Below the pieces are notes generated by a model, which saw only the letters and a program-made list of their open reading frames with translations, was not told the DNA's origin and ran no database searches. The position numbers were made by a program, and so were the translations under genes. A stretch of DNA of 37,906 nucleotides from DASPJR01 sp035628505 (GTDB lineage: Bacteria > Planctomycetota > SZUA-567 > H5-PLA8). Each line of letters starts with the position of its first letter. The stretch's first letter is position 1. This document shows positions 1 through 8,123 of this stretch, one piece after another. Where the stretch lies: contig DASPJR010000049.1 in the NCBI GenBank assembly GCA_035628505.1, forward strand, positions 1 through 37,906, read 5' to 3'.

Positions 1-536
1 TGCGGAACGCCGCGGCGAATACGCTGCATCAGCACCAGCAGCCCATCGAGCAGGCTTTCTGGACGCGGCGGACAGCCCAGTACGTAAACGTCAACAGGGA
101 GAATCGTGTCGACGCCCTTTACAACGTGATATCCGTTCTGCCAATATGGTCCGCCACAGTTGGCGCAGCTGCCCATCGATAACACCCACTTCGGGTCAGG
201 CATCTGCTCGTATAGCCGCTTTATGCGCGGCGCCATTTTGAATGTGACGGTGCCAGATACGATCATTAGATCGGCCTGGCGGGGCGTCGCACGGAAAATT
301 GCGCCGAAGCGGTCCATGTCGTAACGCGAGCTTGCAGTGGTCATCATTTCAATGGCACAGCAGGCCAGCCCGAAGGTCAGTGGCCACATCGAATGCGATT
401 GGGCGAGACGGACGAGCGTCGAATCAAGGTAACCCTGAATCGCGCGAGTGTCCGCAAATACAGCACCTGTTTCCGCGTCGCGCGGAAGGATCCTGCCGGG
501 TGGTGCCAATTCTGAATTGCCGTCCTGCATCGCCAT
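1..536 (-). CDS. nuoB: NADH-quinone oxidoreductase subunit B (3' end cut)
   Basis: This is the NuoB subunit of respiratory complex I, a peripheral-arm protein on the cytoplasmic face of the membrane. It carries the last Fe-S cluster (N2), which passes electrons to quinone. Reading the minus strand from the ATG at 536, the protein starts MAMQDGNSELAPPGR. The family hallmarks are all present: the tandem cysteines in LACCAIEMM, the third ligand in the GSCANCGGPYWQNGYH segment, and the fourth in LGCPPRPESLLDG. An in-frame stop lies about 19 codons upstream, and an AAGG-rich stretch precedes the ATG. About 178 codons are visible, ending at RIRRGVP, so only the extreme C-terminus is missing. The gene is divergent from the J-domain gene; the rest of a nuo cluster would lie to the left, outside the window. 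Confidence 0.95.
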   Translation of the reverse strand, partial: MAMQDGNSELAPPGRILPRDAETGAVFADTRAIQGYLDSTLVRLAQSHSMWPLTFGLACCAIEMMTTASSRYDMDRFGAIFRATPRQADLMIVSGTVTFKMAPRIKRLYEQMPDPKWVLSMGSCANCGGPYWQNGYHVVKGVDTILPVDVYVLGCPPRPESLLDGLLVLMQRIRRGVP

Positions 537-654
537 TCCCGCCTTTGGAAACAGCGTCGCAATGGACTTGCCATTGCTGCCGGTGCCGAAATGCTAAAAT
601 AAGGAAGTGTAGTTGCAGCACGTTCTCCGTGCGGCTCTTTTGGAATGAACAGAA

Positions 655-1587
655 GTGAAATACAAAGATTATTACGACATACTGGGCGTCGCGCGCACAG
701 CCTCGCAGGATGAGATAAAAGCCGCGTACCGGAAACTGGCGCGCAAGTACCACCCGGATGTCAACAAGGCCAAAGACGCCGAGGACAAGTTCAAAGATCT
801 GGGCGAGGCTTACGAAGTTCTGAGCGATCCGAAGAAGCGCGAGCGCTATGACAGGCTCGGTTCGAACTGGCAGAACGGACAGGATTTCACGCCGCCTGGC
901 GGGTACAGCGAGTGGAGCCACGCCGGTGATTCAGGCAGCGTCTTCAGCGATTTCTTCGAATCATTATTCGGGCGTGGCTTTCACGGTGGCTACTCGGGCG
1001 GCTTCGAGCGGGAGCGCGATATTCATGGCGAAGATCAGGAGGTGCGCGTCCGCATTCCGCTTGAGGATGCCTTCCACGGCGCCGAGCGGGTCATCACACT
1101 TCAGTCCCGCGAGATGCGGCCTGACGGCCGCGTGCAGAACAAAACACGCAACATCAGCGTTAAGATTCCCCCCGGCGTAACGACCGGGCAACGTATCCGT
1201 TTATCTGGACAGGGCGGCGAGGGCGAAGGACGGGGCCAGCGCGGCGATCTGTATCTGCTTGTGGAGATCGAGCCGCATGAACGCTTCCGCGTGGGCGGCA
1301 GAGATCTGTTTGTCGACCTGCCCGTGGCGCCTTGGGAGGCCGCGCTGGGAACGACAATCGTGCTGCCTACGCTCGCAGATGATGTCTCGCTGACTATTCC
1401 GCCCGGCACCAGCAGCGGACAGAAGCTGCGGCTGCGCGGCAAGGGCATCCCCAATCTGAACGGTTCGCCGGGAGATCTTTACGCCGAGATCCGGATCGTC
1501 ACGCCGAAAAAGCTGACCACTGCGGAGCGCGAGCTTTGGGAGAAACTGCAGAGCGAATCCAGGTTTAACGCGCGTGCCGACTGGTAA
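655..1587 (+). CDS. CbpA-like J-domain co-chaperone (DnaJ family, no zinc finger)
   Basis: This is a cytoplasmic Hsp70 (DnaK) co-chaperone of 310 aa. An N-terminal J domain spans about residues 4-68, with the DnaK-stimulating HPD motif at 33-35. A Gly/Phe-rich linker follows (about 80-120, with repeats such as GRGFHGGYSGGF). Two beta-sandwich substrate-binding domains make up the rest, with the typical IPPGVTTGQRIRLSGQG and IPPGTSSGQKLRLRGKG segments. The CxxCxGxG zinc-finger region of true DnaJ is absent, so this is a type II J protein like CbpA. The start is a GTG at 655, chosen because the J domain begins at the second residue; the ribosome site before it is weak. No CIRCE heat-shock operator was seen upstream. 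A small GC hairpin follows the stop. Confidence 0.93.
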   Translation: MKYKDYYDILGVARTASQDEIKAAYRKLARKYHPDVNKAKDAEDKFKDLGEAYEVLSDPKKRERYDRLGSNWQNGQDFTPPGGYSEWSHAGDSGSVFSDFFESLFGRGFHGGYSGGFERERDIHGEDQEVRVRIPLEDAFHGAERVITLQSREMRPDGRVQNKTRNISVKIPPGVTTGQRIRLSGQGGEGEGRGQRGDLYLLVEIEPHERFRVGGRDLFVDLPVAPWEAALGTTIVLPTLADDVSLTIPPGTSSGQKLRLRGKGIPNLNGSPGDLYAEIRIVTPKKLTTAERELWEKLQSESRFNARADW

Positions 1588-1589
1588 AC

Positions 1590-1603
1590 GGGCTAACGAG
1601 CCC
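1590..1603 (+). terminator. Short hairpin after the J-domain gene (weak terminator candidate)
   Basis: GGGCT-AACG-AGCCC forms a 5-bp stem with a tetraloop three bases after the stop codon. No T-run follows it, so intrinsic termination is doubtful; it may only protect the 3' end of the mRNA. Confidence 0.35.
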
Positions 1604-1638
1604 TTGCACCACAATGAAATTTTATTTAATGGAGAGTG

Positions 1639-1710
1639 AGGCCCCGGCCGGAGTCGAACCGGCGTATAACGGTTTTGCAAACCGTCGCCTTACCACTTGG
1701 CTACGGGGCC
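1639..1710 (-). tRNA. tRNA-Cys (GCA)
   Basis: Read on the minus strand, the sequence folds into a full cloverleaf. The acceptor stem is GGCCCCG/CGGGGCC, the D arm GCC...GGC, the anticodon stem ACGGT/ACCGT with loop TTGCAAA giving anticodon GCA, and the T arm GCCGG-TTCGACT-CCGGC. The discriminator base is T, as expected for cysteine tRNAs, where U73 is the main identity element for cysteinyl-tRNA synthetase. The terminal CCA is not encoded. It stands alone, 85 bases downstream of the hairpin that ends the secretin operon on the same strand. Confidence 0.96.
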
Positions 1711-1794
1711 GTGAAGGGAAGTTTATTTATCACACAGCGGCGATAAATCAAGGACGGGCGAGATACTCCAGAAAGACAGAGAACGCATCAATTG

Positions 1795-1824
1795 AAAAGG
1801 CCCGAGTCTCGCTCGGGCCTTTTT
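1795..1824 (-). terminator. Intrinsic terminator after the secretin pair
   Basis: GGCCCGAG (1799-1806) pairs perfectly with CTCGGGCC (1812-1819) around a 5-base loop, flanked by AAAA on one side and TTTTT on the other. On the minus strand it lies about 20 bases past the stop of the downstream secretin gene and is followed by TTTTC. It can work in both directions. Confidence 0.85.
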
Positions 1825-1844
1825 ATTCGAACTCACCTTTAAAC

Positions 1845-4667
1845 TTACAGGCGGGCTTCTTCCTCGTCGAAGAGAACCACGCGCGCGTTGATCAGCACCA
1901 GCAGGTTGCGGCGGACGCGTTCCTTGTTGTTGGTCGAGAAGAAGCGGCCGACGATCGGCAGGTCCGACAGCAGCGGGACGCCCGACTTCGCGTCGATCTT
2001 GCGGTCGCTGATCAAACCCGAGAAGAGCATCGTGCCGTTATCCGGAACGGTGACAGTCGTGCTGATGGAGCGCAGTTCCAGGTTGGGCAGTTCGATCGGC
2101 AGATTGATGTTTCCACCACCGATGTTCACGTCCAGTCCGGCGTTGGTGATGAAGACAATCTGCGGCGGGGTGAGTTCCACTGCGGTGCCCGGGCGGATGT
2201 CCAGCGTGATGTAGCGCTTGTCGCTGGAGACCGTCGGCTTGACTTCAAGCACCACGCCGATCAGGAAGCTGCGGATCACGGGGTCGAACACGGCGCCGGA
2301 CACGTCGTAGTCCGCGATGTACGAACGCTGCTGCGCTACCAGAATGTGGGAACGCTGGTTGTTGAACTGCATGATCTTCGGAGCAAGCAGCTGGTCGGCG
2401 GTCTGGTCCTTGCGCAGCGCCTGGATGACGGCGCTGGTCTGGACACTCTGCAGGAAGCGTACCTGCAGCATCAATCCCTGCTGCGGGCTGCTGGCGATCG
2501 ATGAGCCCAGCGCTGAGGACAGCGGATCGAGGCGCAGAAGATTGTTGGTCAGGCCCTGGGTCAGAATCGGCGAGCCGAACGCTTTTTCCCACCACTGGCG
2601 GCGGATACCGGCTGGAGCGTTAGCCGGTCCGGTCGTCGCATTGCCGCGATTCGGGAAGTTCGGATCCAGACGCGGGCGCAAAATGGTAATCGGCGCGGGG
2701 CCCGGGTTGCCTGAAGGCGGTCCGAAATCGGCCTGGAACGGAGGCCGCGGGATGAACTGCGAGAACTGGAAGTTGGGCGACGACTGGACGTCTGAGGGCA
2801 ACGGCGGAATCAGACCCGCGCCGCCACCTGCCGGGAAAAGGCCGTAGCGCGAAGGCTGATTGAGCGGATTGCCGAAAGTGGCTGCGTTAGGCACGCCGCG
2901 TTCGCCCGGAGCTGAGTCAAGACCGGTAAAGTGGACGCCGATCCTTTCAAGGAATCCGTCGGTGACGTCGACGAAGCGAACCTGCGTGAGAACCTGAACG
3001 GTCTGCGTTTCGCGGAAGCTGCGGAGCAGCTGGCGGATGCGGTCGTGAATTTCCGGGCGCTGCATGACGATCAGCTTGCCGTTCTGTTCTTCAATGGAGG
3101 TCGTCGGATCAGCGAACTCGGCGGGCAGCAGGCGTTCCTTAATGAGAACCTGCAGGTCCGGCGGAGCGAGGCTGGGGACGGCAGTGGAATTGTCGAACGG
3201 ATTCACCACGCCGCCGGCGGCAGCGGCAGTGCCGACGTCGATACGGGGGCCCGGGAAGTCGGTCACGGCAGTCGTCAAGTCGCGGATGTCGTAGATCTCA
3301 AGCTCGACGTTTGCCGCCAGGTTGGCCTTCTTGGTAATGAACACAGCCTGCTGGCGCAGATCGTACTCCAGTTCGGCCAGGCGCAGAATCCACTTGAGCG
3401 CCAGGTCCATTTCCATGTCCTGGACGCGCAGGGTAATCGGCGTTTTGTCAGCGCCTTCGGCCGCGATCTTCGGATCAAGGATGATGTTGACCTTGGTCAG
3501 CGAGTTGAGGAACTGGATCGCTTCGGATAGCGGCGTATCGACGAATTCGAACGAAACGTGGCGCGAGAGCTTCTTCTTGATTTCCTGTTTCCACGGCTCT
3601 TCAACGCGGCGGGCGGAACCTTCCTGCGATGAACGCTGGGCGATTTCGTGCCAGTTGTCCGGATAGATCAGGTAGTCCTTGTGAGGAATGTTCATGCGCT
3701 CGGCGCGTTCGCGGTTGAGCGTGAACTGTTCGCGGTACTCTTCTTCGAGCCACGCCTGCTTCTTCGCGTGATAGCGGTCGCGCGACACGGAAATGATGGT
3801 GTGCGCTTCAGCGTTGGTCGGATCGAGCTCAAGAATCTTATTCGAGAGATCGACCGCGGCCTCGTAGCGGCCGGTCTCGTAGAGCGCCTTGGCCTGGTCG
3901 ACCATCATGTTGACCTTCTTGACTTCGTAGGCGCGCAGATTCGCTTTCTGCTCCTCGGCCATGCGCAGGGCGGCTTCGCGGTCGATTTCCTGCAGGCGCG
4001 CCTGAGCGGCCTTGATGGCCTTGCGCGTCTCAGTCACCAGCCGGTTAACCTCGTTGCTCTGCTGCTCGACGTTAACTTCGACGGGCATCCACTTGATCAG
4101 CTCGCGCGCGCGTTCAAAGGCGCTGAGCGCCTGTTCATAGCGGCGGATGCGGTCGGTCATGGACAGGTCGGTGTCGGTCTGCGCCTCGTGGATGTAGCGC
4201 TTGCCCCAGTCGATGCGGTTATCAAGTTCGACGATCTTTTCCTGGACGGCGACCTTGGCTTCGCCATGCATCTGGGCCACAGCCGAGCGAACGCGGTCGC
4301 GGCGGACATTGAGCACATCGTTGACGCGCATCAGCAGCTTGCGGGCTTCTTCGTGATTGGGATCCAGGCGCACCGCCATTTCCAGTTCCTGGCGGGCTGC
4401 TTCGTAATCGAACGCGGAGAACAGGGCCTTGCCTGATTCATAGTGAGCGTTGGCCTGCGTCTGGATTTCCTCGCGCAGCTTCTTCTCGTCCTGGGCCTGT
4501 TTCTCCAGCAGGCGCTGTGCTTCGGCATCGCCGGCAGACGGCGCGGGCGGCGGGGGCGGCGGCGGCTCGGCTTCACCTGCGACGGCACGACCGACGGCGC
4601 TCAGCGAAACGGCGGCGCTTAATACGCTGAAGCAGACCCATTCCTTAAAGCCAGCGTTCATCGACAT
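1845..4667 (-). CDS. TPR-containing secretin-family outer-membrane protein (second of a tandem pair)
   Basis: This is a predicted exported protein of about 940 aa. From the N-terminus it shows a signal peptide (hydrophobic core CFSVLSAAVSLSAVG, ending near AVAGEA), a proline run, a TPR motif (NAHYESGKALFSAFDYEAA), a charged coiled-coil stretch, and a second TPR (DQAKALYETGRYEAAVDLS). An STN-type domain follows (SFEFVDTPLSEAIQFL...KWILRLAELEY), then a Pro/Gly-rich spacer, and a C-terminal secretin domain ending with the diagnostic VPLLSDLPIVGRFF. Secretins form large gated outer-membrane rings in type II/III secretion and type IV pilus systems. No ATPase, pseudopilin or inner-membrane partner lies in the window, so its machine is unknown. 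ATG at 4667 (GGAG 7 bases upstream) and ATG at 4661 are both plausible starts. It follows its paralogue by about 100 bases, so co-transcription is likely. Confidence 0.88.
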   Translation of the reverse strand: MSMNAGFKEWVCFSVLSAAVSLSAVGRAVAGEAEPPPPPPPAPSAGDAEAQRLLEKQAQDEKKLREEIQTQANAHYESGKALFSAFDYEAARQELEMAVRLDPNHEEARKLLMRVNDVLNVRRDRVRSAVAQMHGEAKVAVQEKIVELDNRIDWGKRYIHEAQTDTDLSMTDRIRRYEQALSAFERARELIKWMPVEVNVEQQSNEVNRLVTETRKAIKAAQARLQEIDREAALRMAEEQKANLRAYEVKKVNMMVDQAKALYETGRYEAAVDLSNKILELDPTNAEAHTIISVSRDRYHAKKQAWLEEEYREQFTLNRERAERMNIPHKDYLIYPDNWHEIAQRSSQEGSARRVEEPWKQEIKKKLSRHVSFEFVDTPLSEAIQFLNSLTKVNIILDPKIAAEGADKTPITLRVQDMEMDLALKWILRLAELEYDLRQQAVFITKKANLAANVELEIYDIRDLTTAVTDFPGPRIDVGTAAAAGGVVNPFDNSTAVPSLAPPDLQVLIKERLLPAEFADPTTSIEEQNGKLIVMQRPEIHDRIRQLLRSFRETQTVQVLTQVRFVDVTDGFLERIGVHFTGLDSAPGERGVPNAATFGNPLNQPSRYGLFPAGGGAGLIPPLPSDVQSSPNFQFSQFIPRPPFQADFGPPSGNPGPAPITILRPRLDPNFPNRGNATTGPANAPAGIRRQWWEKAFGSPILTQGLTNNLLRLDPLSSALGSSIASSPQQGLMLQVRFLQSVQTSAVIQALRKDQTADQLLAPKIMQFNNQRSHILVAQQRSYIADYDVSGAVFDPVIRSFLIGVVLEVKPTVSSDKRYITLDIRPGTAVELTPPQIVFITNAGLDVNIGGGNINLPIELPNLELRSISTTVTVPDNGTMLFSGLISDRKIDAKSGVPLLSDLPIVGRFFSTNNKERVRRNLLVLINARVVLFDEEEARL

Positions 4668-4769
4668 TCCCTCACTCCGATATTCCAACTGCGACTCAAC
4701 GCGTGTTCCGTATTCTTCCCGCCTGCCCTCCCCTGCGCTGACGGCCGGAGAGGGGACCTGCGCTGTTTC

Positions 4770-7730
4770 TTACAGTTTCTCTTCTTCCTCATTAAAGAGG
4801 ATGATGCGCGGGCTGATCAGGATCGCCAGATTGCTCTTGGCATTATCCACTGTGTTCCAGCGGAAGAGCCTTCCAACAACCGGCAGATCGCTGAGGAACG
4901 GCACGCCGTTTTCCGCGTTGAACTTGACGTTGCGGTACAGTCCGCCGATGAGCAGGATACCGCCGTCCGGGCAGGTGGCGGTTGTGCGCACGCGGCGGAT
5001 GGACAGTTCGGGGAACTGGATCGGGAACGCCAGATTCACGAGGATGTTGACGTTTGCACCGCTATTGACGGCGAAGGTGTCGATCTGGCGCGTCTGGAAG
5101 TTCACCAGTTCGGTCACCGTCGGGCGCAGCTCCAGCGTTACGTAGCGCCGGTCGCTCGAAACAATCGGCTTAACATCGAGCACCACGCCGACGAGGAACT
5201 GGCGGATCGTCGGGTCGTAGCTGTCGCCGGAGATTTCGTAGTCGGCCACGTACGACTGCTGGCGGGCCACGAACATATGCGCGCGCTGCGTGTTGAACAC
5301 CGTCAGGCGCGGGGCAATCAGCGTGCTCTGGTTTTCACGAACCGCCAGCGCGCGGATGAAGGCCTGAACCTGAGCGTTGTTGAGCACCGTCACCTGGCCG
5401 GAGAAACCGCCCTGGCGGACCGTGTTCGACGTATCGTTTCCGGAGATCGTATCCGGATCGTTGTTGAAGAAGTTGATCACGTGGTTGACCAGCGAGCCGA
5501 CTTCCGAAAGCGAGCCGGACAGACGGCGATCAGGTCCATTCACGAAACCGGGGAACGGCGCGTTAGGCGGCACCGCATCGGTCGCGCCGGGCACGCGCGG
5601 CTGAACGAAGCCGGTTGGCGCGCCGAGGCGGCGGATATCGCCGAAGTCGCCCATCAGGACGTTCGGATCGAGACCCTGGTACTCCACGCCGATGTCTTCG
5701 AGGTACGCTTCGCGGATGGTCAGGAAGCGCGACTCGATGTTGATCATCATCTTCTGCGTGGCGCGGAAGTCGGAGAGCAGCTTGTTGACAAGCGCGTGAA
5801 CTTCCGGGCGCTGCATCACAACCAGCTTGCCGCCGCGCTCTTCAATGGACGTGCCCAGCGCCGGATCCCAGCTTTCAGGACGCACGCGGTTGCGGATCAT
5901 GTCGGCGATGTTGGTGAGTGTCGGAGCAACCGTCGGAGCCCGTGTGAAGGGGCTGGCCGCAGCGCCGCCGGCACCGGCCGCGCCGGCGTCGCCGACCACC
6001 GTGATCTGGAATTCGGGGCCGGGGAAATCCTGGATCGTCTGGGTCAGGTCGCTGACGTCGTAAATCTGCAGCTCGACGCTTTCCACCAGGTTCTGCGCCT
6101 TGCTGATGAAAATGGCGTTGTCCTTCAGCGCATATTCGAGGTCAGCAAGCTTCAGGATCCACTCCAGCGCCAGGTCCAGGCTCATGTCCGTAACGCGCAG
6201 ATTGATGGCCGGAGCGCCGCCTGCGATGACCTTCGGATCAACGATCATGGTCACGTTGGCCAGGCTGCGCAGGAAGCTGACGGCTTCGTCCAGCGGCGTG
6301 TCAACGAATTCAAAGGTGACTTTGCGCTGCAGCTTCTTGCGGATGTCAGCCTTCCAGGCTTCTTCTTTTTCCTGTTTGCCGATGGCCGAGGATTCCGAGC
6401 GCTTGCTGATCATGTCCCAGTTCGGCGGATACAGGACGATGTGGCTGTAGCTGATCGACGCTTCCTCCACGTCTTCCCAGCTCTTCTTCATTTCTTCGCG
6501 ATGGAGCGCGCGCTGGTCGGCATCTTCCTTGGCATGGTAAGCAGAGCGGGCCTTGCCCTTCAGGCTTTCAGCCTTGCCGTTCAGGGGATCGATCTGCAGA
6601 ACGCGGATGGCGAGACGCTCGGCGGCCTTGTAGTCCTGGCGGTCATAGAGATCCTGCACCTGGTCGAGCAGCTTGTTGACGCGCAGCTTGAACTGCTCGT
6701 CTTCACGCACGCGCGCTTCGTTGGCTTTGCGCGTCGACTCTTCGCGGCGCAGGAATGAAATCTCGTCTTCCTTGGCGGCGATCTTTTCCTTCACGCGGGC
6801 CAGCGCACCCTGGACCTGCGAGCGCATTCCAGGAAGCTCGAAGTTCGGCGGCATCCAGTTCAGGATTTCGCGCACGCGGCGGTAGCGGTCCTGAGCGCGG
6901 CGCAGATAGTCGAGCTGATCCGTGAGAACGCGTTCGCGCTCTTCCAGCTCGGCTTCAACCGGGACAGCACTCCCGCGCTCTTCCAGCTGGCGGGCTTCTT
7001 CCAGCGAGTTGGCCAGGACCAGCATCGATTCCTGAACCTTCACGCGCTCGGCACGTTCCAAGTCGATCATTTTATCGCGCATTACGTTGGCGTGCACGCC
7101 AAGGAGCGCATTGACCGTGCGCAGCTTTTCGCGCGCAGCGGCGTGTGTGGGGCTCAAGCGCACTGCTTTTTCGAACAGCTTGCGCGCTTCTTCGTATTCC
7201 AGATCTCCAAACAGGCGCAGGCCGGCCTGATAGGCGGCTTCGGCTTCCTGCATGCGGGCCTGATTTTCAACTCCCGAGAGACGTTCAGATTCGCGCAGCA
7301 GGCGCTCAGCACGCTGCTGGGGCGTCTCTTCGCCCGGATTGGTCGGAGGCGGAGGCGGCTGGGGAGCCGGTTTGTCGCCATCAGCATTTGTTTCTGCAAC
7401 TGGAGCGGGAACCACAGTCGCGCCGGCGCCTTCGGCAGGCTTTGCGGCAACTTCAACCTGTGGTACCGGCCTCAGTGAAACCAGTTCGGCGGGCACATCC
7501 TTGGGATCGCGGGCAGCGGACGGTTCGGCAGCGACAGCTTTGTTTTCAGCGCCGCCCACATCCACAACTTCGCCGGCCGGAGGACCGTTGTCCTGCGGAG
7601 CAGTCCGCACGACAGGCGCAGGTTCCCCACGATCAGCGCCCAGGTCTCCCTTCTGATTCGCACAGCCAGTCAGCCCGGCAGCCATTCCTGCCAGCAGGGC
7701 TACTCCCGCGAGGGTTCGCAAATCGATCAT
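4770..7730 (-). CDS. TPR-containing secretin-family lipoprotein (first of a tandem pair)
   Basis: This paralogue of the downstream gene is about 986 aa from the ATG at 7730. The N-terminus MIDLRTLAGVALLAGMAAG is followed by the lipobox LTGC, so Cys23 is a likely lipidation site. Next come a long Pro/Ala-rich linker, TPR motifs (EAAYQAGLRLFGDLEYEEA and QDLYDRQDYKAAERLAIRV), coiled-coil, an STN-type domain (TFEFVDTPLDEAVSFL) and the secretin domain with VPFLSDLPVVGRLFRWN near the C-terminus. Both paralogues share the same order and a similar acidic tail (EEEARL, EEEEKL), which points to gene duplication. Self-lipidated secretins ('liposecretins' such as HxcQ) are known and can reach the outer membrane without a pilotin. 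In-frame ATGs at 7787, 7781 and 7766 would add a Lys/Arg-rich leader; none has a good ribosome site, so the start is uncertain. Confidence 0.85.
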   Translation of the reverse strand: MIDLRTLAGVALLAGMAAGLTGCANQKGDLGADRGEPAPVVRTAPQDNGPPAGEVVDVGGAENKAVAAEPSAARDPKDVPAELVSLRPVPQVEVAAKPAEGAGATVVPAPVAETNADGDKPAPQPPPPPTNPGEETPQQRAERLLRESERLSGVENQARMQEAEAAYQAGLRLFGDLEYEEARKLFEKAVRLSPTHAAAREKLRTVNALLGVHANVMRDKMIDLERAERVKVQESMLVLANSLEEARQLEERGSAVPVEAELEERERVLTDQLDYLRRAQDRYRRVREILNWMPPNFELPGMRSQVQGALARVKEKIAAKEDEISFLRREESTRKANEARVREDEQFKLRVNKLLDQVQDLYDRQDYKAAERLAIRVLQIDPLNGKAESLKGKARSAYHAKEDADQRALHREEMKKSWEDVEEASISYSHIVLYPPNWDMISKRSESSAIGKQEKEEAWKADIRKKLQRKVTFEFVDTPLDEAVSFLRSLANVTMIVDPKVIAGGAPAINLRVTDMSLDLALEWILKLADLEYALKDNAIFISKAQNLVESVELQIYDVSDLTQTIQDFPGPEFQITVVGDAGAAGAGGAAASPFTRAPTVAPTLTNIADMIRNRVRPESWDPALGTSIEERGGKLVVMQRPEVHALVNKLLSDFRATQKMMINIESRFLTIREAYLEDIGVEYQGLDPNVLMGDFGDIRRLGAPTGFVQPRVPGATDAVPPNAPFPGFVNGPDRRLSGSLSEVGSLVNHVINFFNNDPDTISGNDTSNTVRQGGFSGQVTVLNNAQVQAFIRALAVRENQSTLIAPRLTVFNTQRAHMFVARQQSYVADYEISGDSYDPTIRQFLVGVVLDVKPIVSSDRRYVTLELRPTVTELVNFQTRQIDTFAVNSGANVNILVNLAFPIQFPELSIRRVRTTATCPDGGILLIGGLYRNVKFNAENGVPFLSDLPVVGRLFRWNTVDNAKSNLAILISPRIILFNEEEEKL

Positions 7731-7957
7731 CGACCGCGGCCCGTCCTTTCTGTTGGCCTGCCCCATATGCGACGGTTTCATTCGCATATATTAAGGAGCA
7801 CAGGCATGTACCGTTGCCCAGCCTTCCCAATATTGCCTTGAACCCCTGCCGCGGTGCAGATCGCGTAAAAACATCCCGCGATATACTGCAACAAACGTCC
7901 GCAGCACTCCGCAAAAGGGCCACGGAAACGACACCTGATCAAGGGTTGCGATGGCGT

Positions 7958-7985
7958 ACTCTAGTGACTTTTTTTTTTTCGTCAA
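7958..7985 (-). promoter_or_regulatory. Possible promoter for the secretin pair
   Basis: On the minus strand, TTGACG (7985-7980) and TAGAGT (7963-7958) are 16 bases apart, and the spacer contains an unbroken run of A. The -35 matches the consensus at 5 of 6 positions and the -10 at 4 of 6. It would give an untranslated leader of over 200 bases before the start at 7730. Confidence 0.3.
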
Positions 7986-8087
7986 GGTTAACCCTTATAT
8001 ATTGAATATTTTATTGCACCGCGCGTTAGGACATCGTTCGGGTCAGAGTTGACCCTTTTATATTCCATGCATTTTCCAGAAGGGTCA
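7984..8087. promoter_or_regulatory. Repeated GGGTCA/TGACCC operator-like sites upstream of the secretins
   Basis: The 393-base gap 7731-8123 holds no gene. Within it, two related blocks sit 60 bases apart: a GGTTAACC palindrome at 7986-7993, and GGGTCA-gagt-TGACCC, a perfect inverted repeat at 8040-8055. Each block is followed by a TTATAT/TTTATAT stretch, so they read as imperfect direct repeats. A lone GGGTCA lies at 8082-8087. The spacing suggests binding sites for a dimeric regulator of the secretin pair, but the regulator is unknown. The rest of the gap shows nothing recognisable. Confidence 0.35.
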
Positions 8088-8123
8088 TTTACGCACACCC
8101 ACATGTGCAGAAATCCTGGTTGC

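Noticed and set aside
537..654. CIRCE heat-shock operator before the J-domain gene
   Set aside because: No TTAGCACTC-N9-GAGTGCTAA-like inverted repeat is present.
1614..2504. A 296-codon open frame on the plus strand
   Set aside because: It runs through tRNA-Cys and antisense to the secretin gene; the protein has no family features and reflects GC-rich antisense frames.
3648..4436. A 262-codon plus-strand frame
   Set aside because: Antisense to the TPR region of a secretin with a clear domain structure; no ribosome site and low-complexity composition.
5277..6758. A 493-codon plus-strand frame
   Set aside because: Fully antisense to the lipoprotein secretin, rich in Arg, His and Val with no recognisable motif.
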